A model generated the notes under the pieces. That model worked only from the letters and a program-made list of their open reading frames with translations, made no database searches and was not told the origin of the DNA. A stretch of DNA of 64,000 nt from UJ101 sp965262705 (lineage in GTDB: Bacteria > Bacteroidota > Bacteroidia > Flavobacteriales > UJ101): NCBI GenBank assembly GCA_965262705.1, contig OZ253556.1, positions 2,108,001 to 2,172,000 on the forward strand, in the 5' to 3' direction. This document shows positions 44,506-52,336 of the stretch, in pieces (within the stretch, counting starts at the first letter, position 1; each line of letters starts with the position of its first letter). Made by a program: the position numbers and the translations under genes.

Positions 44506-46425
44506 TTATAAAGTTTCCTCTAACCACTTGTAAAATTCTTTATGCCATATAATTGAATTTTGCGGATCAAGTACCCAGTGATTTTCTTTAGGAAAATACA
44601 GCAACCGGCTCTTAATTCCGCGTAATTGTGCAGCCTGAAAAGCCGCTAATCCTTGTCCTATCGGTACACGATAATCACGCCCGCCCTGAATAATCATAAT
44701 AGGGGCATCCCATTTTCCGACAAGATTTACAGGGTTAAATTCACGATAAGATTTCATAGCCAGAGCATTATTCTTTTCCCAATAAGCACCTCCCAAATCC
44801 CAGTTAGGAAACCACATTTCCTCTGTAGTACCATACATCGATCTCAAATCAAAAACACCATCATGGGCAATAAACGTTTTAAATCTTTTATGATGCACTC
44901 CTGCCAGATAGTAAACGGAATATCCTCCAAAACTCGCCCCTATCGCCCCCAGACGCTTTTTATCTACATAAGTTTCCTTGCTAATATCATCAATCGCCGA
45001 CAGGTAGTCTTTCATAGCATGTCCGCCCCAGTCTTTGCTGATTTCTTCATTCCATTTTACACCCTGTCCGGGCATCCCCCTACGGTTAGGTGCAATAACA
45101 ATGTATCCATGAGCGGCCATGAGTTGAAAATTCCAGCGAAAAGAATAAAATTGAGTCAAAGCAGATTGAGGGCCTCCCTGGCAATATAGCAAGGTTGGAT
45201 ACTTTTTACTAGAATCAAAATCAGGAGGATAAACAACCCATGCTAACATTTTCTTTCCATCGGTTGTAGGAATAACGCGCCGTTTTATTGGGCTCATCTT
45301 TATTTTTTCATAGGATGCCCGATTTACAAAACTGAGTTGTTTCATTTTGCCTGAAGTTAAATCTACGCTATAAAGTTCAGCAGCATGGTTCATATCCGTA
45401 CGCGTAACTATAAAATTATTTGAGGATTGCCCTACCAAAGATCTAATATCAAAATTACCATTTGTAAGTTGTTTTACCGAAGCATTTTGATGATTCTTTG
45501 AGTCGTAATCTATTTCAAAAAGCTGTACAGTACCGTTCACCGGAGCGTTAAAATAAATTTTTTGCCCATCATTACTCCATTTAAAACTATTAATAGTTCC
45601 ATCCCAATCACGAGTCAAATTTATCTTTTTGTCTTGCTGCAGTATTATTAAATCATTTTTATCTGATTCGTATCCATCACGCGCCATGCTTAAAAAAGCC
45701 AAGGTTTTTCCATCAGGAGAAAAGGCAGGCTGCATATCATAACCGGGCATTCCTTTAGTAAGATTTCGTGTATTTTTAGTCGTTAAATCATACTCAAAAA
45801 TATCAGTATTTGTACTTAAAACATAACCTTTCCCCACTTTCTTCTTAGCTACATATATGATTTTTGATCCCTCAGGATTCCATGTATAATCTTTTTTCCC
45901 TCCAAAAGGCAACTGAGGACAAAAGTAAGGTTCTCCTTTCATAACATCAATGCCCTTTTCATTCTTGTCATTAATTGACTTTATAATTAAATGATCGTAC
46001 TTTCCTTCTAACCACTTATCCCAATGGCGATAATGCAAATCATTGTATATTTTTACATTAGATTTTTTAAGAGTTGGATAATAGTCTTTGCCTAAAACTT
46101 TTTTTAATTTTACTTTTTTAAGCACTATTTTTTGCTGACCATCGGGTGAGACAGCTTTATTTCTAATATATTTAGATATTTTTTTTATTTCTTTTTTTTC
46201 ACCTCCAGATAAAGCAAGCAAATAATACTTCCTGTCTTTAGTGTTTTTTGAAGTATTGTGTTGCGTTACAGAGAAAACAACATTTTTCAAGTCTTTTGTT
46301 AACCCTACCGGGGCTACTCTTTTTATTTCCAAGAGTAATTCGGGAGTCATATTTTTTTTCTGAGCATTAAGCGTAACGTTAGTAAAACAGTATAAAACCA
46401 CAGAAGATAAAAAAATACTTTTCAT
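44506..46425 (-). CDS. S9 family prolyl oligopeptidase, secreted
   Basis: A 639-residue serine peptidase. Signal peptide at residues 1-21 (FLSSVVLYCFTNVTLNAQ). A WD40-like beta-propeller part runs to about residue 380 (DMQPAFSPDGKTLAFLSMAR is one blade). The alpha/beta hydrolase follows: IGASFGGYSVYYLAG with the nucleophile Ser, QGGRDYRVPIGQG with the Asp, and KENHWVL with the His. Likely a periplasmic di/tripeptidyl or acylaminoacyl peptidase used in peptide nutrition. Confidence 0.88.
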   Translation of the reverse strand: MKSIFLSSVVLYCFTNVTLNAQKKNMTPELLLEIKRVAPVGLTKDLKNVVFSVTQHNTSKNTKDRKYYLLALSGGEKKEIKKISKYIRNKAVSPDGQQKIVLKKVKLKKVLGKDYYPTLKKSNVKIYNDLHYRHWDKWLEGKYDHLIIKSINDKNEKGIDVMKGEPYFCPQLPFGGKKDYTWNPEGSKIIYVAKKKVGKGYVLSTNTDIFEYDLTTKNTRNLTKGMPGYDMQPAFSPDGKTLAFLSMARDGYESDKNDLIILQQDKKINLTRDWDGTINSFKWSNDGQKIYFNAPVNGTVQLFEIDYDSKNHQNASVKQLTNGNFDIRSLVGQSSNNFIVTRTDMNHAAELYSVDLTSGKMKQLSFVNRASYEKIKMSPIKRRVIPTTDGKKMLAWVVYPPDFDSSKKYPTLLYCQGGPQSALTQFYSFRWNFQLMAAHGYIVIAPNRRGMPGQGVKWNEEISKDWGGHAMKDYLSAIDDISKETYVDKKRLGAIGASFGGYSVYYLAGVHHKRFKTFIAHDGVFDLRSMYGTTEEMWFPNWDLGGAYWEKNNALAMKSYREFNPVNLVGKWDAPIMIIQGGRDYRVPIGQGLAAFQAAQLRGIKSRLLYFPKENHWVLDPQNSIIWHKEFYKWLEETL

Positions 46426-46447
46426 ACTTTAATTTTTTAATAACGTT

Positions 46448-46455
46448 CAAATATA
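46448..46455 (-). promoter_or_regulatory. Putative -7 promoter element of the S9 peptidase gene
   Basis: TATATTTG on the minus strand, 22 bp before the start. Confidence 0.5.
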
Positions 46456-46484
46456 TCAAAAATTTTAATTATATTAGAAAGAAG

Positions 46485-46545
46485 TAGCTTGAAGTTAAAG
46501 CCCAAAGTTTTTATATTTTTTTGTATGTTCTGCAAGCGTCTTATT
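46485..46545 (+). mobile_element. Right-half relic of a GAGACC element
   Basis: AGCTTGAAGTTAAAGC and TTTTTTGTATGTTCTGCAAG followed by CGTCTTA. Only the right half remains. Confidence 0.5.
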
Positions 46546-46577
46546 CTATAAGGCCACCATTTTTTCTAACTTTCCAT

Positions 46578-46585
46578 TATCTTTG
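46578..46585 (+). promoter_or_regulatory. Putative -7 promoter element of bioA, upstream of an element
   Basis: TATCTTTG ends 14 bp before the GAGACC element at 46600. bioA starts at 46808, so the transcript would begin with the element. Confidence 0.5.
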
Positions 46586-46599
46586 TATCAACATTTTAA

Positions 46600-46787
46600 G
46601 AGACCGTTGCAGAACACATAAATAAAGTATGAAAAAGAAAGCATCTAACTTCAAACTGCTTCTTTCTCAAAAAATTAAAATCCTCGCAACCAAAAGGTTG
46701 CTCCGGTGTTTAATTTTTATCGGGCTTTGCATTTCGGCAAACTCAATACAAGCATTTTTTTGTTAGCGTGCTTTTTGCAACGGTCTC
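46600..46787 (-). mobile_element. GAGACC element, inverted, 188 bp, TSD TTTAA, in the bioA leader
   Basis: Perfect ends. TTTAA is duplicated at 46595-46599 and 46788-46792. It lies between a promoter-like TATCTTTG and the bioA start. Confidence 0.95.
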
Positions 46788-46807
46788 TTTAAATAAGTAA
46801 GAAACGT

Positions 46808-48097
46808 ATGGAATCCGATTTACAGAAACGAGATAAAAGGCATTTGTGGCACCCCATCACACAGCATTATTCTGCACCGGATAATTTGGTTATCAAACGA
46901 GCAAAAGGGGTCTTTTTATACGATGAAATAGGGAATCGGTATATTGATGGATTTGCCTCGTGGTACACCTGTATGTACGGTCATTGTAACGATTATATCG
47001 CCCGAAAAGCACAAGAGAGTTTACAACGTTTTAGCCATGTTCCTTTTGTAGGGTTAACCCATGAGCCGGCTATAAAATTCTCAGAGGCTTTAATAAAAAT
47101 ATTACCTAAAAATCAGCAAAAAATATTTTTCTCTGAAAATGGTTCAACAGCGGTTGATTTAGCCTTAAAAATAGCTTTACAATATTTTCATAATCAAGAA
47201 GTTAATCGCACTAAAATTATTGCTTTTGAAGGAGCATTTCACGGAGATACTTTCGGTGCTATGTCAGTTTCTAATTCACCAATATATCACCGGGCATTTG
47301 AAGATTTTTTTATTGAGGTTATTCATATTCCCGTTCCGAATCAGGAAAACTTTGAAGAGGTAAAAACGCAGTTTTCTCATTATATACTGACAAATACTAT
47401 CGCGTGTTTTATTTATGAACCCTTAGTACAAGGAGCCAATGTTATGAAGATGTATCAAATTCCTTTTTTAGACAAACTCATCCAAATAGCCCGATCAAGA
47501 GGAACAATCTGTATAGCGGATGAAGTAATGACGGGCTTAGGAAAAACGGGAAAATATTTTGCATCCGATTATTTAAAAAATAAACCCGATATGATTTGTC
47601 TCGCAAAATCACTGACCGCCGGCCTTTCCCCTATGGCGGTAACGACCTGCACTCAGAGGATATATGATGCCTTTTTGTACAAAGAAATAACCAAGGGATT
47701 TATGCATGCGCATACTTATTCAGCGAGCCCTCTCGGGTGCACGGTGGCAAAAGCAGGTATTGACTTGCTGCTTTCTGAGGAAATTCAAAGTAATATCAGT
47801 CGAATCGCGCAAAAGCATCAAACTTTTTTGCACGAAATAGAACCCCATCCGATGATTGAAAATGCACGAACACTTGGTGTTATTTTAGCGTTTGAACTGA
47901 AAGTTTCTGCCACTCGTTATGGAAGTAAGCGGAATGAGTGGTATCGGTTTTTTATGAATAATGGCATATTTCTTCGCCCGCTTGGAAGCACTATTTATCT
48001 ACTGCCCCCTTTTGTAATAGATAATGAATCATTGGACTGGATTTATTCGGCTATTAAAAAACTGTTAGAATCTATGACTGTTTCAGAAAAAAAGTAG
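46808..48097 (+). CDS. bioA: Adenosylmethionine-8-amino-7-oxononanoate aminotransferase
   Basis: A 429-residue class III aminotransferase, the DAPA-forming step of biotin synthesis. HLWHPITQHYSAPDNLVIKR is the BioA N-terminus. FASWYTCMYGHCN, FSENGSTAVDLALKIALQYF and AFEGAFHGDTFGAMSVS bind PLP. ADEVMTGLGKTGK holds the PLP Asp, LAKSLTAGLSPMAVT the Schiff-base Lys. No other bio gene is in the window. A GAGACC element separates it from its likely promoter. Confidence 0.93.
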   Translation: MESDLQKRDKRHLWHPITQHYSAPDNLVIKRAKGVFLYDEIGNRYIDGFASWYTCMYGHCNDYIARKAQESLQRFSHVPFVGLTHEPAIKFSEALIKILPKNQQKIFFSENGSTAVDLALKIALQYFHNQEVNRTKIIAFEGAFHGDTFGAMSVSNSPIYHRAFEDFFIEVIHIPVPNQENFEEVKTQFSHYILTNTIACFIYEPLVQGANVMKMYQIPFLDKLIQIARSRGTICIADEVMTGLGKTGKYFASDYLKNKPDMICLAKSLTAGLSPMAVTTCTQRIYDAFLYKEITKGFMHAHTYSASPLGCTVAKAGIDLLLSEEIQSNISRIAQKHQTFLHEIEPHPMIENARTLGVILAFELKVSATRYGSKRNEWYRFFMNNGIFLRPLGSTIYLLPPFVIDNESLDWIYSAIKKLLESMTVSEKK

Positions 48098-48129
48098 GGA
48101 CCAAACACCCTATTTTGCTTTAGTAAAGC

Positions 48130-48316
48130 GAGACCATTGCAAAAAGCACGCTAACAAAAAAATGCTTGTATTGAGTTTGCCGAAATGCAACGCCCGATAA
48201 AAATTAAACACCGGAGCAACCTTTTGGTTGCGAGGATTTTAATTTTTTGAGAAAGAAGCAGTTTGAAGTTAGATGCTTTCTTTTTCATACTTTTTTATGT
48301 GTTATGCAACGGTCTC
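48130..48316 (+). mobile_element. GAGACC element, 187-bp copy, TSD AAAGC
   Basis: GAGACCATTGCA / TGCAACGGTCTC ends. AAAGC is duplicated at 48125-48129 and 48317-48321. A second lone right end (TTTTTGCAACGGTCTC) follows at 48329-48345. Confidence 0.93.
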
Positions 48317-48364
48317 AAAGCTAAAGTACTTTTTGCAACGGTCTCATGGGTAAAGTGAAAAAAT

Positions 48365-48394
48365 TTTGAAGTATGAAAAGATATATTATCTTTG
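48365..48394 (+). promoter_or_regulatory. Promoter of tRNA-Phe
   Basis: TTTG at 48365-48368 and TATCTTTG at 48387-48394, with 18 bp between them. This is the Bacteroidetes -33/-7 pattern. The tRNA begins 20 bp later. Confidence 0.7.
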
Positions 48395-48413
48395 CGGCCT
48401 TATTAAAAGTACG

Positions 48414-48486
48414 GGTGCCTTAGCTCAGTTGGTAGAGCAATGGACTGAAAATCCATGTGTCCCTGGTTCGATTCCTGGAGGCACCA
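48414..48486 (+). tRNA. tRNA-Phe (GAA)
   Basis: 73 nt. Acceptor GGTGCCT pairs with AGGCACC. D-arm GCTCAGTTGGTAGAGC. Anticodon loop CTGAAAA between ATGGA and TCCAT gives GAA. T-arm CCTGGTTCGATTCCTGG. The CCA end is not encoded. Confidence 0.97.
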
Positions 48487-48493
48487 CAAGTAT

Positions 48494-48712
48494 AAAATTG
48501 CAAAAGCACTTTAGTAGATGCAAGTCAGCGTAAGCTATAATTAAACACCGTAGCCACCTTTAAGCTATGAGAATTTTAATTGTCTGTAGTTGAGTGTGTT
48601 TATAGGTGAGTTTACCGAAGTTTTGAGAGGTAAGCTGTTTGAAGCAAAATACTTTCAATTTTATGCTTTTTATATTCTGCAGTTGCAAGTCAGCAAAAGC
48701 TAAAGTTCTCTA
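48494..48712 (+). mobile_element. Decayed GAGACC element after tRNA-Phe
   Basis: TTGCAAAAGCACTTTAGTAG at the left, AATTAAACACCG and GAGAATTTTAATTGTC of the core hairpin, GCTGTTTGAAGCAAAATAC and ATTCTGCAGTTGCAAGTCAG, ending AGCTAAAGTTCTC. It is clearly diverged and lacks target repeats. Confidence 0.65.
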
Positions 48713-48792
48713 TTTATAAAAATTTAAAAATTATATTCCACGTTTTCAAATTATTGTTTAAATTAGGTTACTTTAATTTAGCATTTTACATT

Positions 48793-49497
48793 ATGAATAC
48801 AACAAAGCCACGCAAAATAAATCGTGATAAAATAAGAGCGCGCGTTTTTGACAGGCGATATGAATTATTATTAATCAGTATTTTCATGATGATGTTTGAT
48901 AGTCTCTTATTTAAAAACAATGAACTCATTTATGAAAGATATATATGGCCATTAAATATGGTTTTTTATGGTATTGCAACCTCTCGGGTTATTATAACTA
49001 CTCGAAAAACTTACTTTTATATTTTAATTGTAATTAGCATATTAGCCCCTATTTTATCTTTTATATTTTCACAGAATATCGTTTTTGAACGATTAATACT
49101 TCTTGCCTATACGTTGCTTCACGTAATTACTTTAAATAATGTAGTAAGGGGAATATTTAAAAGCAAAACCGTTTCTTTTAATATGATTTTAGGTGCTTTC
49201 TGTGGTTATTTATTATTAGGCTTGATAGCTTCGTTTTTAAATATCACACTTCTATCTCATTCGCCCGACGCCATAAGGGGGTTATCATATTTTTCAGGAA
49301 ATGATAGAAGCATTGATATATTTTCTAATGTAATGTATTATAGTTTTATAACAATGACTTCTATAGGTTATGGAGATATTAGTCCAATTACAATTAATGC
49401 CAAAATGCTATCGGTTTTTATAGGTATTCTCGGACAATTTTACATCACAATTATTGTAGCTTTAATTATTGGAAAATATTTGAATCAAAAAAAATGA
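48793..49497 (+). CDS. Voltage-gated-like potassium channel
   Basis: A 234-residue inner-membrane channel. Several hydrophobic helices (from about residue 25) precede the pore with selectivity filter TSIGYGD near residue 193 and a last helix VFIGILGQFYITIIVALIIG. I start at the Met at 48793; the upstream in-frame codons overlap a region that looks like a promoter and are not helix-forming. The TGA stop is made from a native T and the GA that opens the following GAGACC element. Confidence 0.85.
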   Translation: MNTTKPRKINRDKIRARVFDRRYELLLISIFMMMFDSLLFKNNELIYERYIWPLNMVFYGIATSRVIITTRKTYFYILIVISILAPILSFIFSQNIVFERLILLAYTLLHVITLNNVVRGIFKSKTVSFNMILGAFCGYLLLGLIASFLNITLLSHSPDAIRGLSYFSGNDRSIDIFSNVMYYSFITMTSIGYGDISPITINAKMLSVFIGILGQFYITIIVALIIGKYLNQKK

Positions 49498-49587
49498 TAC
49501 CGTTGTAAAAAGCACTCTATCAACTGCAAATCAGCGAAGCTAAATGCTTTCGGTTTCATACTTTTTTATGTATTCTGCAACAGTCTC
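49496..49587 (+). mobile_element. GAGACC-type element, 92 bp, starts in the channel stop codon
   Basis: GATACCGTTGTAAAAAGC at the left and TATTCTGCAACAGTCTC at the right. The interior has CACTCTATCAACTGCAAATC of the short subfamily. Confidence 0.75.
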
Positions 49588-49604
49588 AAATTAATTTTTT
49601 TATT

Positions 49605-49817
49605 TCAAAATTTTGCCTTTTCCTTTTTAACCGAAATAACTTTAAGCATAATCATAGTTAAAATCAGCCCGGAAATAGCTGATAAAACACTAATCCAAGG
49701 GATATAATTAACCTGTGCAAGGGGGTGTGCAAAATCTATGCTATATAAATTATATAAAGTCAGCCCTGTAAAAACGATTATTAAACAATAATAAAAATAT
49801 TTCATTAAATTAGGCAT
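49605..49817 (-). CDS. Small membrane protein, unknown function
   Basis: 70 residues from Met 49817. Two hydrophobic helices (FYYCLIIVFTGLTLYNLYSI and WISVLSAISGLILTMIMLKV) are joined by a short loop; the C-terminal tail is basic (SVKKEKAKF). The shape resembles small conserved Flavobacteria membrane proteins, but I recognise no named family. Met 49805 is also a possible start. It lies between two GAGACC elements, one of which covers the upstream region. Confidence 0.5.
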   Translation of the reverse strand: MPNLMKYFYYCLIIVFTGLTLYNLYSIDFAHPLAQVNYIPWISVLSAISGLILTMIMLKVISVKKEKAKF

Positions 49818-49859
49818 TTTGTAAATCTGAAGGAAAAGAATAAAAACTTTAACCAACGC

Positions 49860-49903
49860 TTACTTTCATTTTCATACTTTTTTATGTACTCTGCAACGGT
49901 CTC
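49860..49903 (+). mobile_element. Solitary right end of a GAGACC element
   Basis: CTTACTTTCATTTTCATAC then TTTTTTATGTACTCTGCAAC and GGTCTC. No left part present. Confidence 0.65.
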
Positions 49904-49975
49904 GAAATAAACTCAGTGAAAGACTAATTGGTTAGGCTAAACCAATAATTTTATTCACAATCCTTTTTTTCTTTG

Positions 49976-50049
49976 TGACCGCAGAGGGACTCGAACCCCC
50001 AACCAACGGAGCCGAAATCCGTTATTCTATCCAATTGAACTATACGGCC
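49976..50049 (-). tRNA. tRNA-Arg (TCG)
   Basis: 74 nt on the minus strand. Acceptor GGCCGTA pairs with TGCGGTC (with G-T pairs). The anticodon stem ACGGA/TCCGT encloses TTTCGGC, giving TCG. T-arm GGGGGTTCGAGTCCCTC. The CCA end is not encoded. Confidence 0.95.
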
Positions 50050-50074
50050 TTTATTGAGCAGGCAAATATATGCT

Positions 50075-50722
50075 TTATCCTTTAATTATAGAAATCATTT
50101 TATGAGGATTTGGCGATTTAAAAACAGCACTCCCTGCTACGAGTACATCTGCCCCTGCCTGATATAACTTTTGGGCGTTATCCTGGCTTACGCCACCGTC
50201 AATCTCAATTAAAGCTTTGCTCTTTTTTTGGATAATTAAATCTTTAAGTTTTTTTATTTTTGAATAGGTGGTTTCAATAAATTTTTGTCCGCCAAAGCCG
50301 GGGTTGACTGACATAAGTAAGACCAAATCAACTTCAGCGATAATATCTAGCAATAATATAACGGGTGTATGAGGATTTAAGGCTATTCCGGCTTGCATTT
50401 CTGTTTTCTTTATGGCATTTATGGTTCGATGTAAACGTGTAGAGGCTTCATAATGAATGGTTAGAATATCTGCGCCGGCGGTTTTAAAATCGTGTATATA
50501 CCTTTCAGGTTGTACAATCATTAGGTGTACATCAAATTTTTTCTCCGCGTGCTGTTTTATAGCTTTGATTATCGGCATTCCAAATGAAATGTTGGGGACA
50601 AAAACACCATCCATTACATCAAGATGAAACCAATCTGCAGCACTTTTATTAATCATTTCTATATCGGATCGCAAATTAGCAAAGTCTGCCGATAAAATTG
50701 AGGGGGCTATGCGTTTTTTCAT
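50075..50722 (-). CDS. rpe: Ribulose-phosphate 3-epimerase
   Basis: A 215-residue TIM-barrel enzyme of the pentose phosphate pathway. APSILSADFANL at the start, FHLDVMDGVFVPNISFG and MIVQPERYI with metal and phosphate contacts, LLMSVNPGFGGQKF, and IEIDGGV near residue 173. Full length. Confidence 0.95.
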   Translation of the reverse strand: MKKRIAPSILSADFANLRSDIEMINKSAADWFHLDVMDGVFVPNISFGMPIIKAIKQHAEKKFDVHLMIVQPERYIHDFKTAGADILTIHYEASTRLHRTINAIKKTEMQAGIALNPHTPVILLLDIIAEVDLVLLMSVNPGFGGQKFIETTYSKIKKLKDLIIQKKSKALIEIDGGVSQDNAQKLYQAGADVLVAGSAVFKSPNPHKMISIIKG

Positions 50723-50766
50723 ATAATATTTTTTCTAAGCGTGTTATCTTTTTTAAAAATAAACCT

Positions 50767-50842
50767 GAGACCTTTGCAAAAAGCAATTTAGTAAAAAAAT
50801 GCGTTATTTTTCATACTTTTTTATGTGTTCTGCAACGGTCTC
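50767..50842 (+). mobile_element. GAGACC element, 76-bp deleted copy
   Basis: GAGACCTTTGCAAAAAGC at the left joined after a short interior to ATACTTTTTTATGTGTTCTG and CAACGGTCTC. Flanks do not match. Confidence 0.8.
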
Positions 50843-50906
50843 GTATATTTCAATAGTACTACACTAAATATTTAAATATTTTATAAGCTAAAAAAATAAA
50901 AGTTAT

Positions 50907-50914
50907 TAACTTTG
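50907..50914 (+). promoter_or_regulatory. Putative -7 promoter element of the OmpA gene
   Basis: TAACTTTG, 29 bp before the start codon. Confidence 0.5.
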
Positions 50915-50943
50915 TAAAAATAATAATTTAAAATCAGTAATTT

Positions 50944-51807
50944 ATGAAAAAAGTAATGAGTTTTGGGATCCTAAGTTTATTCTTAGCTTCCTGTGTTAGC
51001 CAAAAGCAATTTGATGCATTGAATGGTAAGTATAATAAGGCATTGGATGAATTGGGGGCTTATGAAAGTCGCTTACAGCAATGTAAAGATGCCAAAGAAG
51101 CATTAGAGAAAAGTAATGTCGGCTTAGAATCCAAAAATAATGATTTAGATTCACAGATTTTATCATTAAAGAATAATAATTCTACTTTACAAAAATCATT
51201 AGAAACTTGTGTAAACCTAAGCCAGCAAGGAAACACTAATATTGGGAAGTTGATTGATGAGATAAATTCATCTAATAAGTATATTAAAGACCTTATTGCG
51301 AAAAGTCAGCAGCAGGATTCTCTTAATCAGGTGTTGAGCGGTCGTTTAAAAAGATCGCTGAATGATGTAAATGATGACGATGTAAATATAAAGGTAAAAA
51401 AAGGTGTGGTATTTATTTCGTTGTCTGATAAAATGTTATTCAAATCAGGAAAATCTAAAATTAATGAAAGTGCGTCAGGAGTACTGGCAAAAATAGGAAA
51501 AGTAGTTAACGACTATGAAAAATATGATATTCTTATAGAAGGACATACTGATAATGTACCAATTTCTAATACTTGTATGGAAGATAATTGGGATTTATCA
51601 GCTAAACGAGCAACAGCAATTGCCCGCTATCTTCAATATAAATTGCAGGTAAATCCTTCAAGAATTACAGCTGGCGCACGTTCTGAATACGTTCCCAAGG
51701 CTTCTAATTTAACACCGGAGGGGCGTGCTATTAACCGTCGTACAGAGATTATAATTCTTCCGAAGTTAGAAGAGTTTATGAAACTATTAGATATTAAAGC
51801 TAAATAA
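50944..51807 (+). CDS. OmpA-family lipoprotein
   Basis: A 287-residue outer-membrane lipoprotein. The signal MKKVMSFGILSLFLASC has a good lipobox (LASC, Cys 17). A coiled-coil-like region spans about residues 20-130 (SQKQFDALNGKYNKAL and onward). The OmpA peptidoglycan-binding domain has ILIEGHTDNVPIS, NWDLSAKRATAIARYL and GRAINRRTEIIILP. It tethers the outer membrane to peptidoglycan. Confidence 0.92.
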   Translation: MKKVMSFGILSLFLASCVSQKQFDALNGKYNKALDELGAYESRLQQCKDAKEALEKSNVGLESKNNDLDSQILSLKNNNSTLQKSLETCVNLSQQGNTNIGKLIDEINSSNKYIKDLIAKSQQQDSLNQVLSGRLKRSLNDVNDDDVNIKVKKGVVFISLSDKMLFKSGKSKINESASGVLAKIGKVVNDYEKYDILIEGHTDNVPISNTCMEDNWDLSAKRATAIARYLQYKLQVNPSRITAGARSEYVPKASNLTPEGRAINRRTEIIILPKLEEFMKLLDIKAK

Positions 51808-51815
51808 ATAACTAA

Positions 51816-51850
51816 GAGAACTTTGCAAAATTTTCTTTTGCAAAGTTCTC
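51816..51850 (+). terminator. Perfect 15-bp hairpin after the OmpA gene, element-derived
   Basis: GAGAACTTTGCAAAA, a TTTTC loop, then TTTTGCAAAGTTCTC. The ends equal those of the GAGACC family, so it looks like a minimal element. Eight bases after the stop codon, it is well placed to end the ompA transcript. Confidence 0.7.
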
Positions 51851-51885
51851 AGGGTTATAATTTAGTTCCTGTTGTTGCATAATTT

Positions 51886-52252
51886 GAAGTTGTTGCAAAA
51901 AGCCTGTATCGAGTTTGTCGAAATGCACTCTATCAACTGCAAGTCAGCACACGCTAATAAAATGCAGCGACTTATAAAAATTAACTGAACTGAACTGAAA
52001 GTCACACAGCTAAATTCAGCATAAGCTAAATACCAGAGCAACCTAATGATTGTGAGTATTTTAATTTTCGGTAGCTGAGTTTGTTGAAGTTTTGATAGGG
52101 TTACTGAGTACTTCAACAGATGGTTATTGAGCCTAGTCGAAGTACTCAGTAACCATACTTAGGCTGTGCTCTAACCACTTGCCGAAGTAAGGAATCAGTT
52201 TGAAGCGAGACGCGTTATTCTTCATAGTTTTTTTGTATTATGCAGTGGGCTC
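51886..52252 (+). mobile_element. Decayed, expanded GAGACC element (about 367 bp) with nested palindromes
   Basis: Starts GAAGTTGTTGCAAAAAGC, ends TATGCAGTGGGCTC. It includes the short-subfamily block, a core hairpin (ACCAGAGCAACC ... GAGTATTTTAATTTT) and a 16-bp inverted repeat GGTTACTGAGTACTTC (52099-52114) / GAAGTACTCAGTAACC (52139-52154). It fills most of the 529-bp gap before the acyl-CoA dehydrogenase gene. Confidence 0.7.
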
Positions 52253-52303
52253 AACTTTTTATGCCTAAATAATTAAAAATAATTAAAATAACGAATTTAT
52301 CTT

Positions 52304-52311
52304 TATATTTG
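52304..52311 (+). promoter_or_regulatory. Putative -7 promoter element of the acyl-CoA dehydrogenase gene
   Basis: TATATTTG, 25 bp before the start codon. Confidence 0.5.
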
Positions 52312-52336
52312 CTGGCAAACAGCTAACAAGCTATTT

